NCBI RefSeq assembly: GCF_014648035.1
Contig: NZ_BMQI01000014.1
Location: forward strand, 1 to 64,000
DNA length: 64,000 bases
Direction: 5' to 3'
DNA from: Shewanella algicola
GTDB taxonomy: Bacteria > Pseudomonadota > Gammaproteobacteria > Enterobacterales > Shewanellaceae
The translations under genes and the position numbers were made by a program. A model generated the notes under the pieces. The model made no database searches, was not told the origin of the DNA, and saw only the letters and a program-made list of their open reading frames with translations. Positions 26,310 to 34,961 of this stretch are shown here, piece by piece; positions within the stretch are counted from its first letter, which is position 1, and the number at the start of each line of letters is the position of its first letter.

Positions 26310-27326
26310 ATGTTAACTTTAACGTTAAACAAATCACTGCGCAGGATGTTTGCTCTGTTGGTTCTGTGTATGGGATTGGGGTTGGTCACATCGCCGGTGT
26401 ATGCCGCTGATGAGCAATCTAGCCAGCAACAAGCAAAGTCTAAATCCAGCGATGCAGATCTCTGGCGCGCAGTTAAAGCCGGCGAACCGGGATACAGTAC
26501 AGATAAAGGCTTAGAAGCCGATGTGCTTATCAATGTCGCAGGTAATGAAGGAAAGGCCTTGCGAAATACCTACCTAAAACCTGCAATCGGCTTAGCTGTG
26601 ATAGGGGTTTTTGGTGCCTTTTTAGTGTTTTACTTAGTGAATGGTCCATCTAAACTGAGTAAAGGCTTTTCAGGCAAAATGGTACTTCGTTGGAGTAAAA
26701 GCGATCTGTGGTTACATTGGATTATGGCGATATCTTGCCTAACTCTGATGGTAACGGGTATCGTCATTATGCTCGGACGGCATTTTCTTGCACCTTACGT
26801 GGGTGAAGGAATATGGTCCGGTATCATCGCATTTAGTAAGTTTACTCACGACTGGTCGGGGCCTATTTTCATGGTCTCTTGGTTGTTGTGTATTATTAAA
26901 TGGATGCCATTACAAACCTTTAAAATGTACGATTTGAAATGGTTTTTAGTGGTGGGTGGCTACATTAACTTTGGTCCGTTTAAAGGCAAACACCCAGACA
27001 GTGGATTTGCTAACGCGGGTGAAAAAATGTGGTTTTGGACCTTAGCTATTTTTGGTCTAAGCATCAGTGCCACAGGGGTCATGTTAGTGTTCCCTACACT
27101 TGACTTACCAAGAGAGTTGTCGTTGCTTGCCTTGTTGATACATGGCGTCAGCGCTGCAATCTTAATTGCGTTTACGATTGTACATATTTGGATGGCAACC
27201 GTACTCAGTGAAGGTGGTATGGAGTGTATGGTATCTGGCTATTGTGACGAAAACTGGGCTTCGCAGCACCACAATGTGTGGTACGACGAAATCAAAGCTG
27301 ATGGCACGTTAAAATACAAAGAGTAA
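26310..27326 (+). CDS. fdhC: Formate dehydrogenase cytochrome b subunit, copy 1
   Basis: 338 residues from the ATG at 26310, six bases after AAGGAG; a GTG at 26304 directly abuts that site. An N-terminal signal sequence (ending near VYA) is followed by a hydrophilic stretch, a membrane segment and the FdnI-type four-helix core. Candidate heme His residues are in LWLHWIMAIS, FTHDWSGPIF and LIHGVSAAILIA with TIVHIWMA. It passes electrons from FdhB to quinone. A conserved CMVSGYCDENWA tail follows. A terminator lies 44 bp downstream. Confidence 0.94.
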   Translation: MLTLTLNKSLRRMFALLVLCMGLGLVTSPVYAADEQSSQQQAKSKSSDADLWRAVKAGEPGYSTDKGLEADVLINVAGNEGKALRNTYLKPAIGLAVIGVFGAFLVFYLVNGPSKLSKGFSGKMVLRWSKSDLWLHWIMAISCLTLMVTGIVIMLGRHFLAPYVGEGIWSGIIAFSKFTHDWSGPIFMVSWLLCIIKWMPLQTFKMYDLKWFLVVGGYINFGPFKGKHPDSGFANAGEKMWFWTLAIFGLSISATGVMLVFPTLDLPRELSLLALLIHGVSAAILIAFTIVHIWMATVLSEGGMECMVSGYCDENWASQHHNVWYDEIKADGTLKYKE

Positions 27327-27369
27327 CCCTATAAAGTAAGTGTTAACACACTTGTTTATGGTAGAGATA

Positions 27370-27405
27370 AAACACCTTGTTAGGTAACTGACAAGGTGTT
27401 TTTTA
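27370..27405 (+). terminator. Terminator of fdh operon 1
   Basis: AACACCTTGT and ACAAGGTGTT pair around a ten-base loop and are followed by TTTTTAT. The same hairpin, slightly changed, ends the second operon, so it was part of the duplication. Confidence 0.88.
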
Positions 27406-27594
27406 TTGGCATTTTTTTGTTTTAGCTGTTTGTTGTATGGTGCGTGATAAATATGATCCGAATATTGTCATGACCAAAGGTTATCCTCATGATCAGAGAA
27501 AGAGGGTATGCTATTAAATATCCTGAAAATGGTCTGATTAGCCCACCTAAGCGACAGTTTGTTGCTAAAACATCTATGATTAAAAGAGGCTGTA

Positions 27595-27828
27595 ATGGCA
27601 ACCCCAAAAAATGATAAAACACCCGTTGATGAAAATGTTGATGATAGTGCTGCTTATGAAATGTCACAACGAGGCAGTCAGATTGATGATCCCTTAGAGG
27701 CTATTAAGGCTATGCGTTTAGGCCAATTGTCTGTTTGCCGCCTCAAAACCGAGCACGAAATGCAAGCGATGGTAAGTAAAGCAACGAGTACCAAAACCGT
27801 TAGACATAACGCGAAAACAGATGACTAA
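27595..27828 (+). CDS. Small conserved-looking hypothetical protein
   Basis: 77 residues, hydrophilic, no signal or membrane segment. AGAGG lies about seven bases before the ATG. The middle (DDPLEAIKAMRLGQLSVCRL) looks ordered and the ends are charged and loose. I do not recognise a family. It stands alone between the fdh terminator and the EcsC gene and has codon use like its neighbours, which supports a real gene. Confidence 0.6.
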   Translation: MATPKNDKTPVDENVDDSAAYEMSQRGSQIDDPLEAIKAMRLGQLSVCRLKTEHEMQAMVSKATSTKTVRHNAKTDD

Positions 27829-27912
27829 GTTTGGAACTGACTTTGTTGCATCAATAACAGAAGCTCTTCAGCTTTTGTTACCACGTCATTGCCATACCAA
27901 TAAGGGGGCTCG

Positions 27913-28707
27913 TTGAATATTTCAAAATCGCATTACAAAGAACTTGTTATTGCCAAATCGCTATTAGAAAACCCTGGTTTAGCCGTAAAAATAAGCCACT
28001 TTATTGGTACGCCAATTGAAAAGGGTTTGGCGTTACTGCCTGCTAACTGGAATAAAAATATCGCCAAAGTCACTGAAAAATCGTTAATGAAAGCCTCTGA
28101 AGCCGCTATCTTTACCATGAAAGATATTCCCGGTGAAGCATCATCTAATCGCTGGCACAAATTTGGAGCTGCAGTGAGTGGTGGCGTGGGTGGCTTTTTT
28201 GGTTTAACCGCTATTGCAGTTGAACTGCCGGTTTCTACAACGATTATGTTGCGTTCTATTGCGGATATTGCCCGCAGTGAAGGTGAATTAATTACCTCCC
28301 TCGACACAAAAATGGCTTGCTTAGAAGTGTTTGCTTTAGGAGGCGCGAGTGATTTAGATGATAGCAGTGAATCAGGATATTTTGCGGTGAGAGCTGCATT
28401 AGCAAAGTCAGTGTCGGAGGCGGCTGAATTTATGGTAACAAAAGGAATAACTGACGAAGCAGCACCGCTTTTGGTGAAACTCATCAGCAATATTGCTGAA
28501 AAGTTTGGCGTACAAGTCACCCAAAAAGCGGCGGCTCAGGCGTTACCGGCTATTGGCGCTGCTGGTGGTGCAATGATCAATACTGTGTTTATTGATCACT
28601 TTCAAGACATGGCCAGAGGCCATTTTATTGTTCGAAAGTTAGAGCGACTATATGGCTATGATACAGTCAGAACAGCTTACAACTTGTTGCCTAACAACAC
28701 GCATTAA
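27913..28707 (+). CDS. EcsC family protein
   Basis: 264 residues. The start is a TTG at 27913 with AAGGGGG six bases upstream. Signs of the EcsC family are the GGVGGFFGLTAIAVELPVST stretch, then TIMLRSIADIARSEGE, and the later LPAIGAAGGAMINTVFIDHF, with glycine-rich amphipathic segments that may touch the membrane. The family is named for a Bacillus protein next to an ABC transporter, but its activity is not known. No ABC transporter lies beside it here. Confidence 0.85.
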   Translation: MNISKSHYKELVIAKSLLENPGLAVKISHFIGTPIEKGLALLPANWNKNIAKVTEKSLMKASEAAIFTMKDIPGEASSNRWHKFGAAVSGGVGGFFGLTAIAVELPVSTTIMLRSIADIARSEGELITSLDTKMACLEVFALGGASDLDDSSESGYFAVRAALAKSVSEAAEFMVTKGITDEAAPLLVKLISNIAEKFGVQVTQKAAAQALPAIGAAGGAMINTVFIDHFQDMARGHFIVRKLERLYGYDTVRTAYNLLPNNTH

Positions 28708-28811
28708 CCACCATTGAATCTCGTTTTAGCATTAGCGCTAATAATCAATAAGGTAAAGGATTTTTAAGCAAGGGACACCAGAGCAGATTTATTGCAGAAA
28801 AGGATAGCAAC

Positions 28812-29696
28812 ATGACACAAAATGGACCATCTCAACCGACAGGCAACGCGGTGAAACGTGAGACGCGTGAGCACGAAATAAGCCCATCAGAAGTCGCCTT
28901 GACCGGTGCGGAGCGTGAAGCCGTTGTAGAAAATAGCAGCCTTTCGTCGCTGACCGTTTACTCAATCATAATGCGTGAAGGCCAAGAAGAATTAGAGCGA
29001 CCTTTATTGTCTTTGTGGTGGTCTGGCATTGCTGCTGGTATTGGTATTTCATCTTCGGTATTAGCCGAAGCGGTTATCCGCAGCAATCTGGGTAGCGATC
29101 ATCCTTACTTATCTTTGGTTGAGAGTCTGGGTTATACATTTGGTTTTGTTTTGGTCATTTTAGCCAGGCTGCAATTATTTACCGAAAATACTATTACCGT
29201 TATTTTGCCCTTGCTTGCCAATACAACAAAGCATCATTTAGCTAGAACAGCGCGTCTATGGGCTGTTGTGTTAACAGCAAATTTTGTCGGGACTTTTTTT
29301 ACGGCTGCGATGGTGGTGCATGGCGGCATTTTAACCGAAGATATTTTTAGTGCCATATTACAGATATCACGGCACGTAGCAGAGTTATCCCCCTCTGAAT
29401 CGTTATTACGCGGTATTCCGGCAGGATTCTTTATCGCAGCACTCGTGTGGATGTTGCCATCAGCAAAAGGCTCATCGTTAATGTTGATTGTGATGTTTAC
29501 CTGGTTAATTGCGGCAGGTGAGTTTACTCATGTTATTGCCGGCTCGAATGAAATATTTACTTTAGTGTTAAATGGCGAGCTGCATTTTGTTACGGCGCTG
29601 TCGTTACATATTGGACCAATGTTACTTGGCAATATCATTGGCGGAACAGGTTTATTTGCCATGCTAGCTTATGGCCAAGTTCGTCAAGAAATGTAA
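28812..29696 (+). CDS. yfdC: Formate/nitrite transporter family protein, YfdC-like
   Basis: 294 residues with a hydrophilic N-terminus of about 55 residues and then six membrane helices of the FNT fold. YfdC-type features are LWWSGIAAGIGISSSVLAEA, LARLQLFTENTITVILPL and GEFTHVIAGSNEIFTLVLNG. AAGGA precedes the ATG. FNT proteins are pentameric channels for formate, nitrite and similar small anions. YfdC is a distant branch whose substrate is not settled. Its place between two formate dehydrogenase operons makes formate an attractive but unproven candidate. Confidence 0.87.
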   Translation: MTQNGPSQPTGNAVKRETREHEISPSEVALTGAEREAVVENSSLSSLTVYSIIMREGQEELERPLLSLWWSGIAAGIGISSSVLAEAVIRSNLGSDHPYLSLVESLGYTFGFVLVILARLQLFTENTITVILPLLANTTKHHLARTARLWAVVLTANFVGTFFTAAMVVHGGILTEDIFSAILQISRHVAELSPSESLLRGIPAGFFIAALVWMLPSAKGSSLMLIVMFTWLIAAGEFTHVIAGSNEIFTLVLNGELHFVTALSLHIGPMLLGNIIGGTGLFAMLAYGQVRQEM

Positions 29697-29789
29697 CAGC
29701 TTAAGAGGTGAGAATTACGATGTTGTGCTAAGCGTAAATCACTGGCATTGTGTATTTTTGCTTGTTTATGATTTTTTTATGAGATCAGT

Positions 29790-30782
29790 ATGAAGAACTT
29801 TTTTTTAATATTATTAAGCCTTGTTTTGTTGGTGCCACAAGCATTTGCTGCCGAGCCTGTAACCTACAACAAAGAGTTAGATGGTTTTAATTATCCTTTT
29901 GATGTTAAAACGTTTAATTTTAATTCGCAAAAAACCGATTTAGCCATGCGCTATATGGACATTGGCAACAAAGATGCCAAAAAAGTGATGGTATTATTGC
30001 ACGGCAAAAACTTCTCGGGTTATTACTGGGAACAAGTTGCTAATGACCTGCTAAAAAGCGGTTATCGAGTGATTATTCCTGACCAGATTGGTTTTGGTAA
30101 ATCAACTAAGCCCGACTTTTATCAATACAGTTTTGGCCAACTGGCGCTCAATACAAAATTGTTGTTAGACAGCTTACAGATTAACCAGTTTGAGCTTGTT
30201 GGCCATTCAATGGGCGGTATTCTTGCGACAACTTTTGCGGTTAATTATCCAAGTGCAGTCAGTAAATTGATTTTGATTAACCCTATCGGCTTAGAAGATT
30301 ACAGCCAGTATGTGCAATTTAAAGACGTGAATTTTTTCTACAAAAATGAGCTAGGTAAAACCTTAGATAAAGCGCGCAATTACCAAAAAGCCAATTATTA
30401 TGATGGCAAATGGTCTAGTGAGTATGAAAAGTTATTAGTGCCGTTACAAGGTATGTTGGCTGGCGATGATTGGCCTATCGTTGCTTGGAACAATGCCCTC
30501 ACTTATGGGCCTATATTCTCTGAAAATCTCGTTGATAGATTTTCGCAGATAACCAGTGAAACGGTACTCATTATCGGTACCCGAGATCAAACCGGCCCAG
30601 GTCGTGGTTGGCTAAAAGAAGGGGTTACCAGAAAATTAGGCGAGTATAAAAAACTGGGTGTTAATGCGCATCAGTTAATTAAAGGCTCAACCTTAATCGA
30701 ACTTGAGGGGTTAGGCCATATGCCACAAATAGAAGACTACCCAGTATTTATTAAGGCATTTCATCAAGCTATTGCTGAATAA
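29790..30782 (+). CDS. Exported alpha/beta hydrolase
   Basis: 330 residues with a signal peptide (MKNFFLILLSLVLLVPQAFA). The mature protein has the alpha/beta hydrolase order: MVLLHGKNFSGYYWE (oxyanion region), IIPDQIGFGKSTKP, nucleophile elbow VGHSMGGILA, Asp in LIIGTRDQTGPG and His in LEGLGHMPQIEDYP. The substrate cannot be told; related enzymes include epoxide hydrolases and esterases. It is followed by a strong terminator and has no clear link to the fdh genes on either side. Confidence 0.87.
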   Translation: MKNFFLILLSLVLLVPQAFAAEPVTYNKELDGFNYPFDVKTFNFNSQKTDLAMRYMDIGNKDAKKVMVLLHGKNFSGYYWEQVANDLLKSGYRVIIPDQIGFGKSTKPDFYQYSFGQLALNTKLLLDSLQINQFELVGHSMGGILATTFAVNYPSAVSKLILINPIGLEDYSQYVQFKDVNFFYKNELGKTLDKARNYQKANYYDGKWSSEYEKLLVPLQGMLAGDDWPIVAWNNALTYGPIFSENLVDRFSQITSETVLIIGTRDQTGPGRGWLKEGVTRKLGEYKKLGVNAHQLIKGSTLIELEGLGHMPQIEDYPVFIKAFHQAIAE

Positions 30783-30861
30783 ATTTTTACTACGAGACTT
30801 TTTCATGTCTTGTTAAGGTTGCGTTGTGTCGCAATAAATTGGCGCAATTTAACGATATTTT

Positions 30862-30899
30862 TATCACACCTCGAGGATGCTCCTCGGGGTGTTTTTTTA
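30862..30899 (+). terminator. Terminator after the hydrolase
   Basis: ACACCTCGAGGA and TCCTCGGGGTGT form a long stem with a three-base loop, followed by seven T. It separates the hydrolase from the second fdh promoter. Confidence 0.9.
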
Positions 30900-31055
30900 T
30901 ACTCTCCCACCTCAAACAGTGCCCTCGAAAAATAACATTTATCCTGCTGAACATGCTTAATTAAACCAAGGTAATTTAATGTTTAATTTTTAAACACTTA
31001 TATGTGTGATCTAAAAGGCATTTATGACTTTTTAAGCCAGTAAAATCTTCCTTCC

Positions 31056-31097
31056 TTAATGTAGATCAATTTACCACAGCGCTATCCCTCTTAATAT
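31056..31097 (+). promoter_or_regulatory. Putative FNR/EtrA-dependent promoter of fdh operon 2
   Basis: TTAAT-GTAG-ATCAA at 31056-31069 matches the FNR box TTGAT-N4-ATCAA in nine of ten positions. A -10-like TAATAT begins exactly 29 bases after the centre, which puts the box at -41.5, the class II activator position. The start of transcription would be near 31104. The rest of 30900-31209 holds no gene that I can support. Confidence 0.65.
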
Positions 31098-31209
31098 CAC
31101 CTCGAAATTTTAAACACTGTGCTTAAGCAAGGTGTTCAGTCCGTGCTTTTTAACAAGATGGCAGCATTGGCAACATGTTAAAAAGCGCTTCTTTTTCGAT
31201 GGAGATTAC

Positions 31210-31407
31210 ATGAGTAAGCAACAACCTGATCTGAATCGCAGATCTTTGCTGAAAGCTATCACTATTGGTAGTACAGCAGGCGTCGCTATTGCCGCGACAG
31301 GCATTAAGGTTGCCAACGCAACAGAGCAAAGTGCAAGCACTTCTCAAATTAAAGGCTATCAAGAAACAGCCCACATTCGCAGTTATTACGATAGCTTACG
31401 CGGCTAG
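31210..31407 (+). CDS. Small Tat-signal protein of formate dehydrogenase region, copy 2
   Basis: 65 residues from the ATG at 31210, nine bases after GGAG; the frame is open further upstream but without a ribosome site. LNRRSLLKAITIGSTAGVAI is a twin-arginine signal. The mature end reads YQETAHIRSYYDSLRG, close to the copy-1 ending, so the mature peptide is conserved. The gene lies 18 bp before fdhA copy 2, the same layout as operon 1. Confidence 0.85.
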   Translation: MSKQQPDLNRRSLLKAITIGSTAGVAIAATGIKVANATEQSASTSQIKGYQETAHIRSYYDSLRG

Positions 31408-31425
31408 TTCAGGAGAATTTTAGCG

Positions 31426-34284
31426 ATGAAATTAACTCGCAAGTCAGATACGGCTCTTACCAATAATGCTTCTAATAAGCTTGGTATTAATCGTCGTCAG
31501 TTTATGAAACAAATGGGTGTTGCAACAGGTGGTATTGCTGCAGCGTCAATGATGGGTACAGGTATGATCCGCCGCGCTGAAGCGAAAGATGTACCTCATA
31601 ATGCACCTACTGAAATCAAACGGACTATTTGTAGTGCGTGTGCGGTAGGTTGTGGTTTATACGCTGAAGTACAAAATGGTGTGTGGACTGGCCAAGAGCC
31701 AGCATTTGACCATCCGTTTAATGCCGGCGGACACTGTGCTAAAGGTGCTGCATTACGTGAGCATGGCCACGGTGAAAAACGCCTTAAGTACCCAATGAAA
31801 TTAGTGGGTGGGAAGTGGAAGAAAATCTCTTGGGATCAAGCTTTTAATGAAGTTGGCGACAAGATGATGGATATCCGTAAAGAGTCAGGTCCTGATTCTG
31901 TTTACTTTATGGGTAGCGCTAAGTTTTCTAACGAAGGCTGTTACATGTATCGTAAACTTGCTGCGATGTGGGGCACCAACAATGTCGACCATTCAGCGCG
32001 TATTTGTCACTCTACCACGGTAGCCGGTGTTGCAAACACTTGGGGCTACGGTGCGCAAACTAACTCTTTTAATGATATTCAGAATGCACATGCAATCTTC
32101 TTTATCGGTGCTAACCCTGCAGAGGCGCATCCGGTTGCAATGCAACATATCTTAATCGCCAAAGAAAAAAACAACGCTAAATTAGTTGTAGTTGATCCGC
32201 GTTTCTCACGCACAGCTGCACACGCTGATTTACATTGTGGTCTTCGTCCTGGTACTGATATTCCATTTATTTACGGTATGTTATGGCATATTTTTGAAAA
32301 CGGTTGGGAAGATAAGAGCTTTATTGACCAACGTGTTTTTGCTATGGACTCTATTCGCGAAGAAGTGAAGAAGTTCCCGCCTAAAGAAGTGGCACACATT
32401 ACCGGCTGTAGCGAAGAAGAAGTCTACCAAGCTGCTAAAATCATGGCCGAAAATCGTCCAGGCACCGTTATCTGGTGTATGGGTGGTACTCAACATCACG
32501 TGGGTAATGCCAACACTCGTGCTTACTGTATTTTACAGCTTGCTTTAGGCAACATGGGTATTCAAGGTGGCGGTACTAACATCTTCCGTGGTCACGATAA
32601 TGTGCAAGGTGCAACAGACTTGGGTCTGTTATTTGATACCTTACCAGGTTATTACGGTTTAACTTCAGGCGCTTGGGCACATTGGAGCAACGTTTGGAGC
32701 TTAGATTTAGATTGGGTTAAATCACGTTTTGACCAAAACGAATACTTAGGCCGTGTGCCGATGAATACACCTGGTATTCCTTGTTCTCGCTGGCATGACG
32801 GTGTATTAGAAACACCTGAAAAACTGGCCCAAAAAGACCGTGTTCGCATGGGATTCTTCTGGGGTCAGTCTGTTAACACTGAAACTCGTCAGTCAGATGT
32901 GCGTGATGCATTAGACAAGATGGAAACCGTCGTTGTTGTGGATCCATTCCCAACCATGGCCGGTGTAATGCATCGTCGCCAAGATGGTGTGTACTTGTTA
33001 CCTGCCGCAACTCAGTTTGAAACTGAAGGCTCTGTGTCAAACTCAGGTCGTAGCCAGCAATGGCGTGAAAAAGTGATCGAGCCATTATTTGAGTCGAAAA
33101 CTGACCTTGAAATCATGTACCGCTTATCGCAAAAGCTGGGCATCGATAAAGAATACACCAAGCGCATCGCCAAAAACGCTAACGATCTGTTAGTGATTGA
33201 AGACATTACCCGCGAAATTAACCGTGGTATGTGGACTATTGGTATGTCAGGCCAAAGCCCAGAGCGTCTTAAGCAACATACCCAAAACTGGGGCTTATTT
33301 AGCAATAAGACTCTTGAAGCACTTGGCGGTGAAGTGAAAGGTGAAACCTATGGTCTACCTTGGCCATGTTGGGGCACACCAGAGCAAAAACACCCTGGTA
33401 CTCAAATTTTGTATAACACAAATAAACATGTATTGCAGGGCGGTGGTAACTTCCGTGCACGTTATGGTGTTGAGTACGAAGGTCAAAACTTACTTGCTGA
33501 AGGCAGTTTCTCGGTTGGTTCTGAAATTGAGGACGGTTACCCAGAGTTTACCGCAGACATGCTTAAACAGCTTGGCTGGTGGGATGATTTAACTGCAGAA
33601 GAGAAGCAACATGCAGACGGTCACAACTGGAAAACTGATATTTCAGGTGGTATTCAGCGTGTGGCAATGAAGCATGGTTGTATTCCTTACGGTAACGCTA
33701 AAGCGCGTTGTATTGTTTGGAACTTCCCTGACCAAGTACCTGTTCACCGTGAGCCGCTTTATACACCGCGTCGCGATCTTGTGGCTAAGTATCCTACTTA
33801 CAATGATATGCAAGTTCACCGTTTACCGACCTTGTATAAATCAATTCAAGACCACGACAGCTCAGTTAAATATCCACTAGCACTGACTTCGGGTCGTTTA
33901 GTTGAATATGAAGGTGGTGGTGAAGAGTCTCGCTCTAATCCTTGGCTTGCTGAACTTCAACAACAAATGTTTGTTGAAATTAGCCCTGCAGATGCTGCTG
34001 ATCGTGGCCTGCGTGATGGCGATACAGTATGGCTTGAAGGTGCTGAAGGTGGCCGAATTAAGATTAAAGCCATGGTTACGCCACGCGTTAAGCCGGGTGT
34101 TACCTGGATGCCATACCACTTTGCAGGTGTGATGCACGGCGAGAGTTTGGCGGCTAACTATCCAGAAGGCACAGTGCCTTACGTTATCGGTGAATCGGCT
34201 AACACTGCATTGACTTATGGTTATGACCCTGTGACTCAAATGCAGGAAACCAAAGCGTCACTTTGTCAGATTGTAAAAGCGTAA
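31426..34284 (+). CDS. fdhA: Formate dehydrogenase catalytic subunit, copy 2
   Basis: 952 residues, start ATG with AGGAG upstream. It is a close paralogue of copy 1 along its full length, with Tat signal INRRQFMKQMGVATGG, cluster Cys in CSACAVGC and GHCAKGAA, and catalytic Cys in ARICHSTTVAG (TGT codon, residue 194). Differences are spread over the protein, for example KFSNEGCYMY against KFSNEQAYMY in copy 1. Some DNA blocks are identical to copy 1 (31729-31782 and 31999-32066), which suggests local gene conversion. It is periplasmic and oxidises formate. Confidence 0.96.
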   Translation: MKLTRKSDTALTNNASNKLGINRRQFMKQMGVATGGIAAASMMGTGMIRRAEAKDVPHNAPTEIKRTICSACAVGCGLYAEVQNGVWTGQEPAFDHPFNAGGHCAKGAALREHGHGEKRLKYPMKLVGGKWKKISWDQAFNEVGDKMMDIRKESGPDSVYFMGSAKFSNEGCYMYRKLAAMWGTNNVDHSARICHSTTVAGVANTWGYGAQTNSFNDIQNAHAIFFIGANPAEAHPVAMQHILIAKEKNNAKLVVVDPRFSRTAAHADLHCGLRPGTDIPFIYGMLWHIFENGWEDKSFIDQRVFAMDSIREEVKKFPPKEVAHITGCSEEEVYQAAKIMAENRPGTVIWCMGGTQHHVGNANTRAYCILQLALGNMGIQGGGTNIFRGHDNVQGATDLGLLFDTLPGYYGLTSGAWAHWSNVWSLDLDWVKSRFDQNEYLGRVPMNTPGIPCSRWHDGVLETPEKLAQKDRVRMGFFWGQSVNTETRQSDVRDALDKMETVVVVDPFPTMAGVMHRRQDGVYLLPAATQFETEGSVSNSGRSQQWREKVIEPLFESKTDLEIMYRLSQKLGIDKEYTKRIAKNANDLLVIEDITREINRGMWTIGMSGQSPERLKQHTQNWGLFSNKTLEALGGEVKGETYGLPWPCWGTPEQKHPGTQILYNTNKHVLQGGGNFRARYGVEYEGQNLLAEGSFSVGSEIEDGYPEFTADMLKQLGWWDDLTAEEKQHADGHNWKTDISGGIQRVAMKHGCIPYGNAKARCIVWNFPDQVPVHREPLYTPRRDLVAKYPTYNDMQVHRLPTLYKSIQDHDSSVKYPLALTSGRLVEYEGGGEESRSNPWLAELQQQMFVEISPADAADRGLRDGDTVWLEGAEGGRIKIKAMVTPRVKPGVTWMPYHFAGVMHGESLAANYPEGTVPYVIGESANTALTYGYDPVTQMQETKASLCQIVKA

Positions 34285-34312
34285 TTGCAGTTAAGCTAGG
34301 AGAATTGCCAAC

Positions 34313-34882
34313 ATGGCTACAATGAAATTTTTATGTGATACCAAGCGCTGCATTGAATGTAATGGCTGTGTCACTGCATGTAAAAACGAAAACGACTCTG
34401 CTTTAGAGTGGGGTATTCAACGTCGCCGCGTGGTGACACTCAAAGACGGTGAGCCAGGTGAAGCATCAATATCTGTTGCCTGTATGCACTGTACCGATGC
34501 ACCTTGTATGGCAGTATGCCCTACAGATTGCTTCTACCCTACCGAAGACGGCATAGTGCTACACAACAAAGATACCTGTATCGGTTGTGGCTACTGTTTC
34601 TATGCGTGTCCTTTTGGCGCACCTCAGTTCCCACAAAAGTCAACATTTGGCGGCCGTGGCAAAATGGACAAATGTACTTTCTGTGCTGGCGGCCCTGAAG
34701 AAGATCATTCTGAAGCAGAGCGTCTCAAATACGGTTCTAACCGTATTGCTGAAGGTAAGTTGCCAATGTGTGCTGAGTTATGTGCAACTAAATCGTTGCT
34801 TGCGGGTGATGCCGGTGTGGTATCAAATATCTACCGTGAGCGTGTTGCTTCTCGTGGTTCTAACAATGCAATTTGGGGTTAA
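34313..34882 (+). CDS. fdhB: Formate dehydrogenase iron-sulfur subunit, copy 2
   Basis: 189 residues, nearly the same as copy 1 but ending nine residues sooner. All four Cys groups are kept (CIECNGCVTACKNEND; CMHCTDAPCMAVCPTDCF; CIGCGYCFYACPFGAPQFP; CTFCAGG plus CAELCATKSL). A 60-bp stretch at 34379-34438 is identical to 25732-25791 in copy 1. It links FdhA to the cytochrome b subunit. Confidence 0.95.
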   Translation: MATMKFLCDTKRCIECNGCVTACKNENDSALEWGIQRRRVVTLKDGEPGEASISVACMHCTDAPCMAVCPTDCFYPTEDGIVLHNKDTCIGCGYCFYACPFGAPQFPQKSTFGGRGKMDKCTFCAGGPEEDHSEAERLKYGSNRIAEGKLPMCAELCATKSLLAGDAGVVSNIYRERVASRGSNNAIWG

Positions 34883-34961
34883 TTCTCTGTTGTTAAGTTA
34901 GTCTCCAAGTGTTGCTAGGTATTCAAGATATTGAGCACCTAGCGACTCAAAAGGATGTAAC

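Noticed and set aside
27422-27667. 81-codon minus-strand frame before the small 77-residue gene
   Set aside because: It overlaps the better supported plus-strand gene and its sequence is low in ordered features.
27933-28520. 195-codon frame antisense to the EcsC gene
   Set aside because: The sense frame matches a known family and has a good ribosome site; the antisense protein has no family features.
28731-28742. Palindrome ATTAGCGCTAAT before the FNT gene
   Set aside because: A 12-base palindrome alone, with no second copy or promoter geometry, is not enough to call an operator.
31003-31018. CRP-like TGTGATCTAAAAGGCA before fdh operon 2
   Set aside because: Only one half-site matches the CRP consensus, and the FNR-type box further down has much better sequence and spacing.
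22789-34284. Selenocysteine in the formate dehydrogenases
   Set aside because: The catalytic position is encoded by TGT in both fdhA genes and the frames have no internal TGA, so both are cysteine enzymes.
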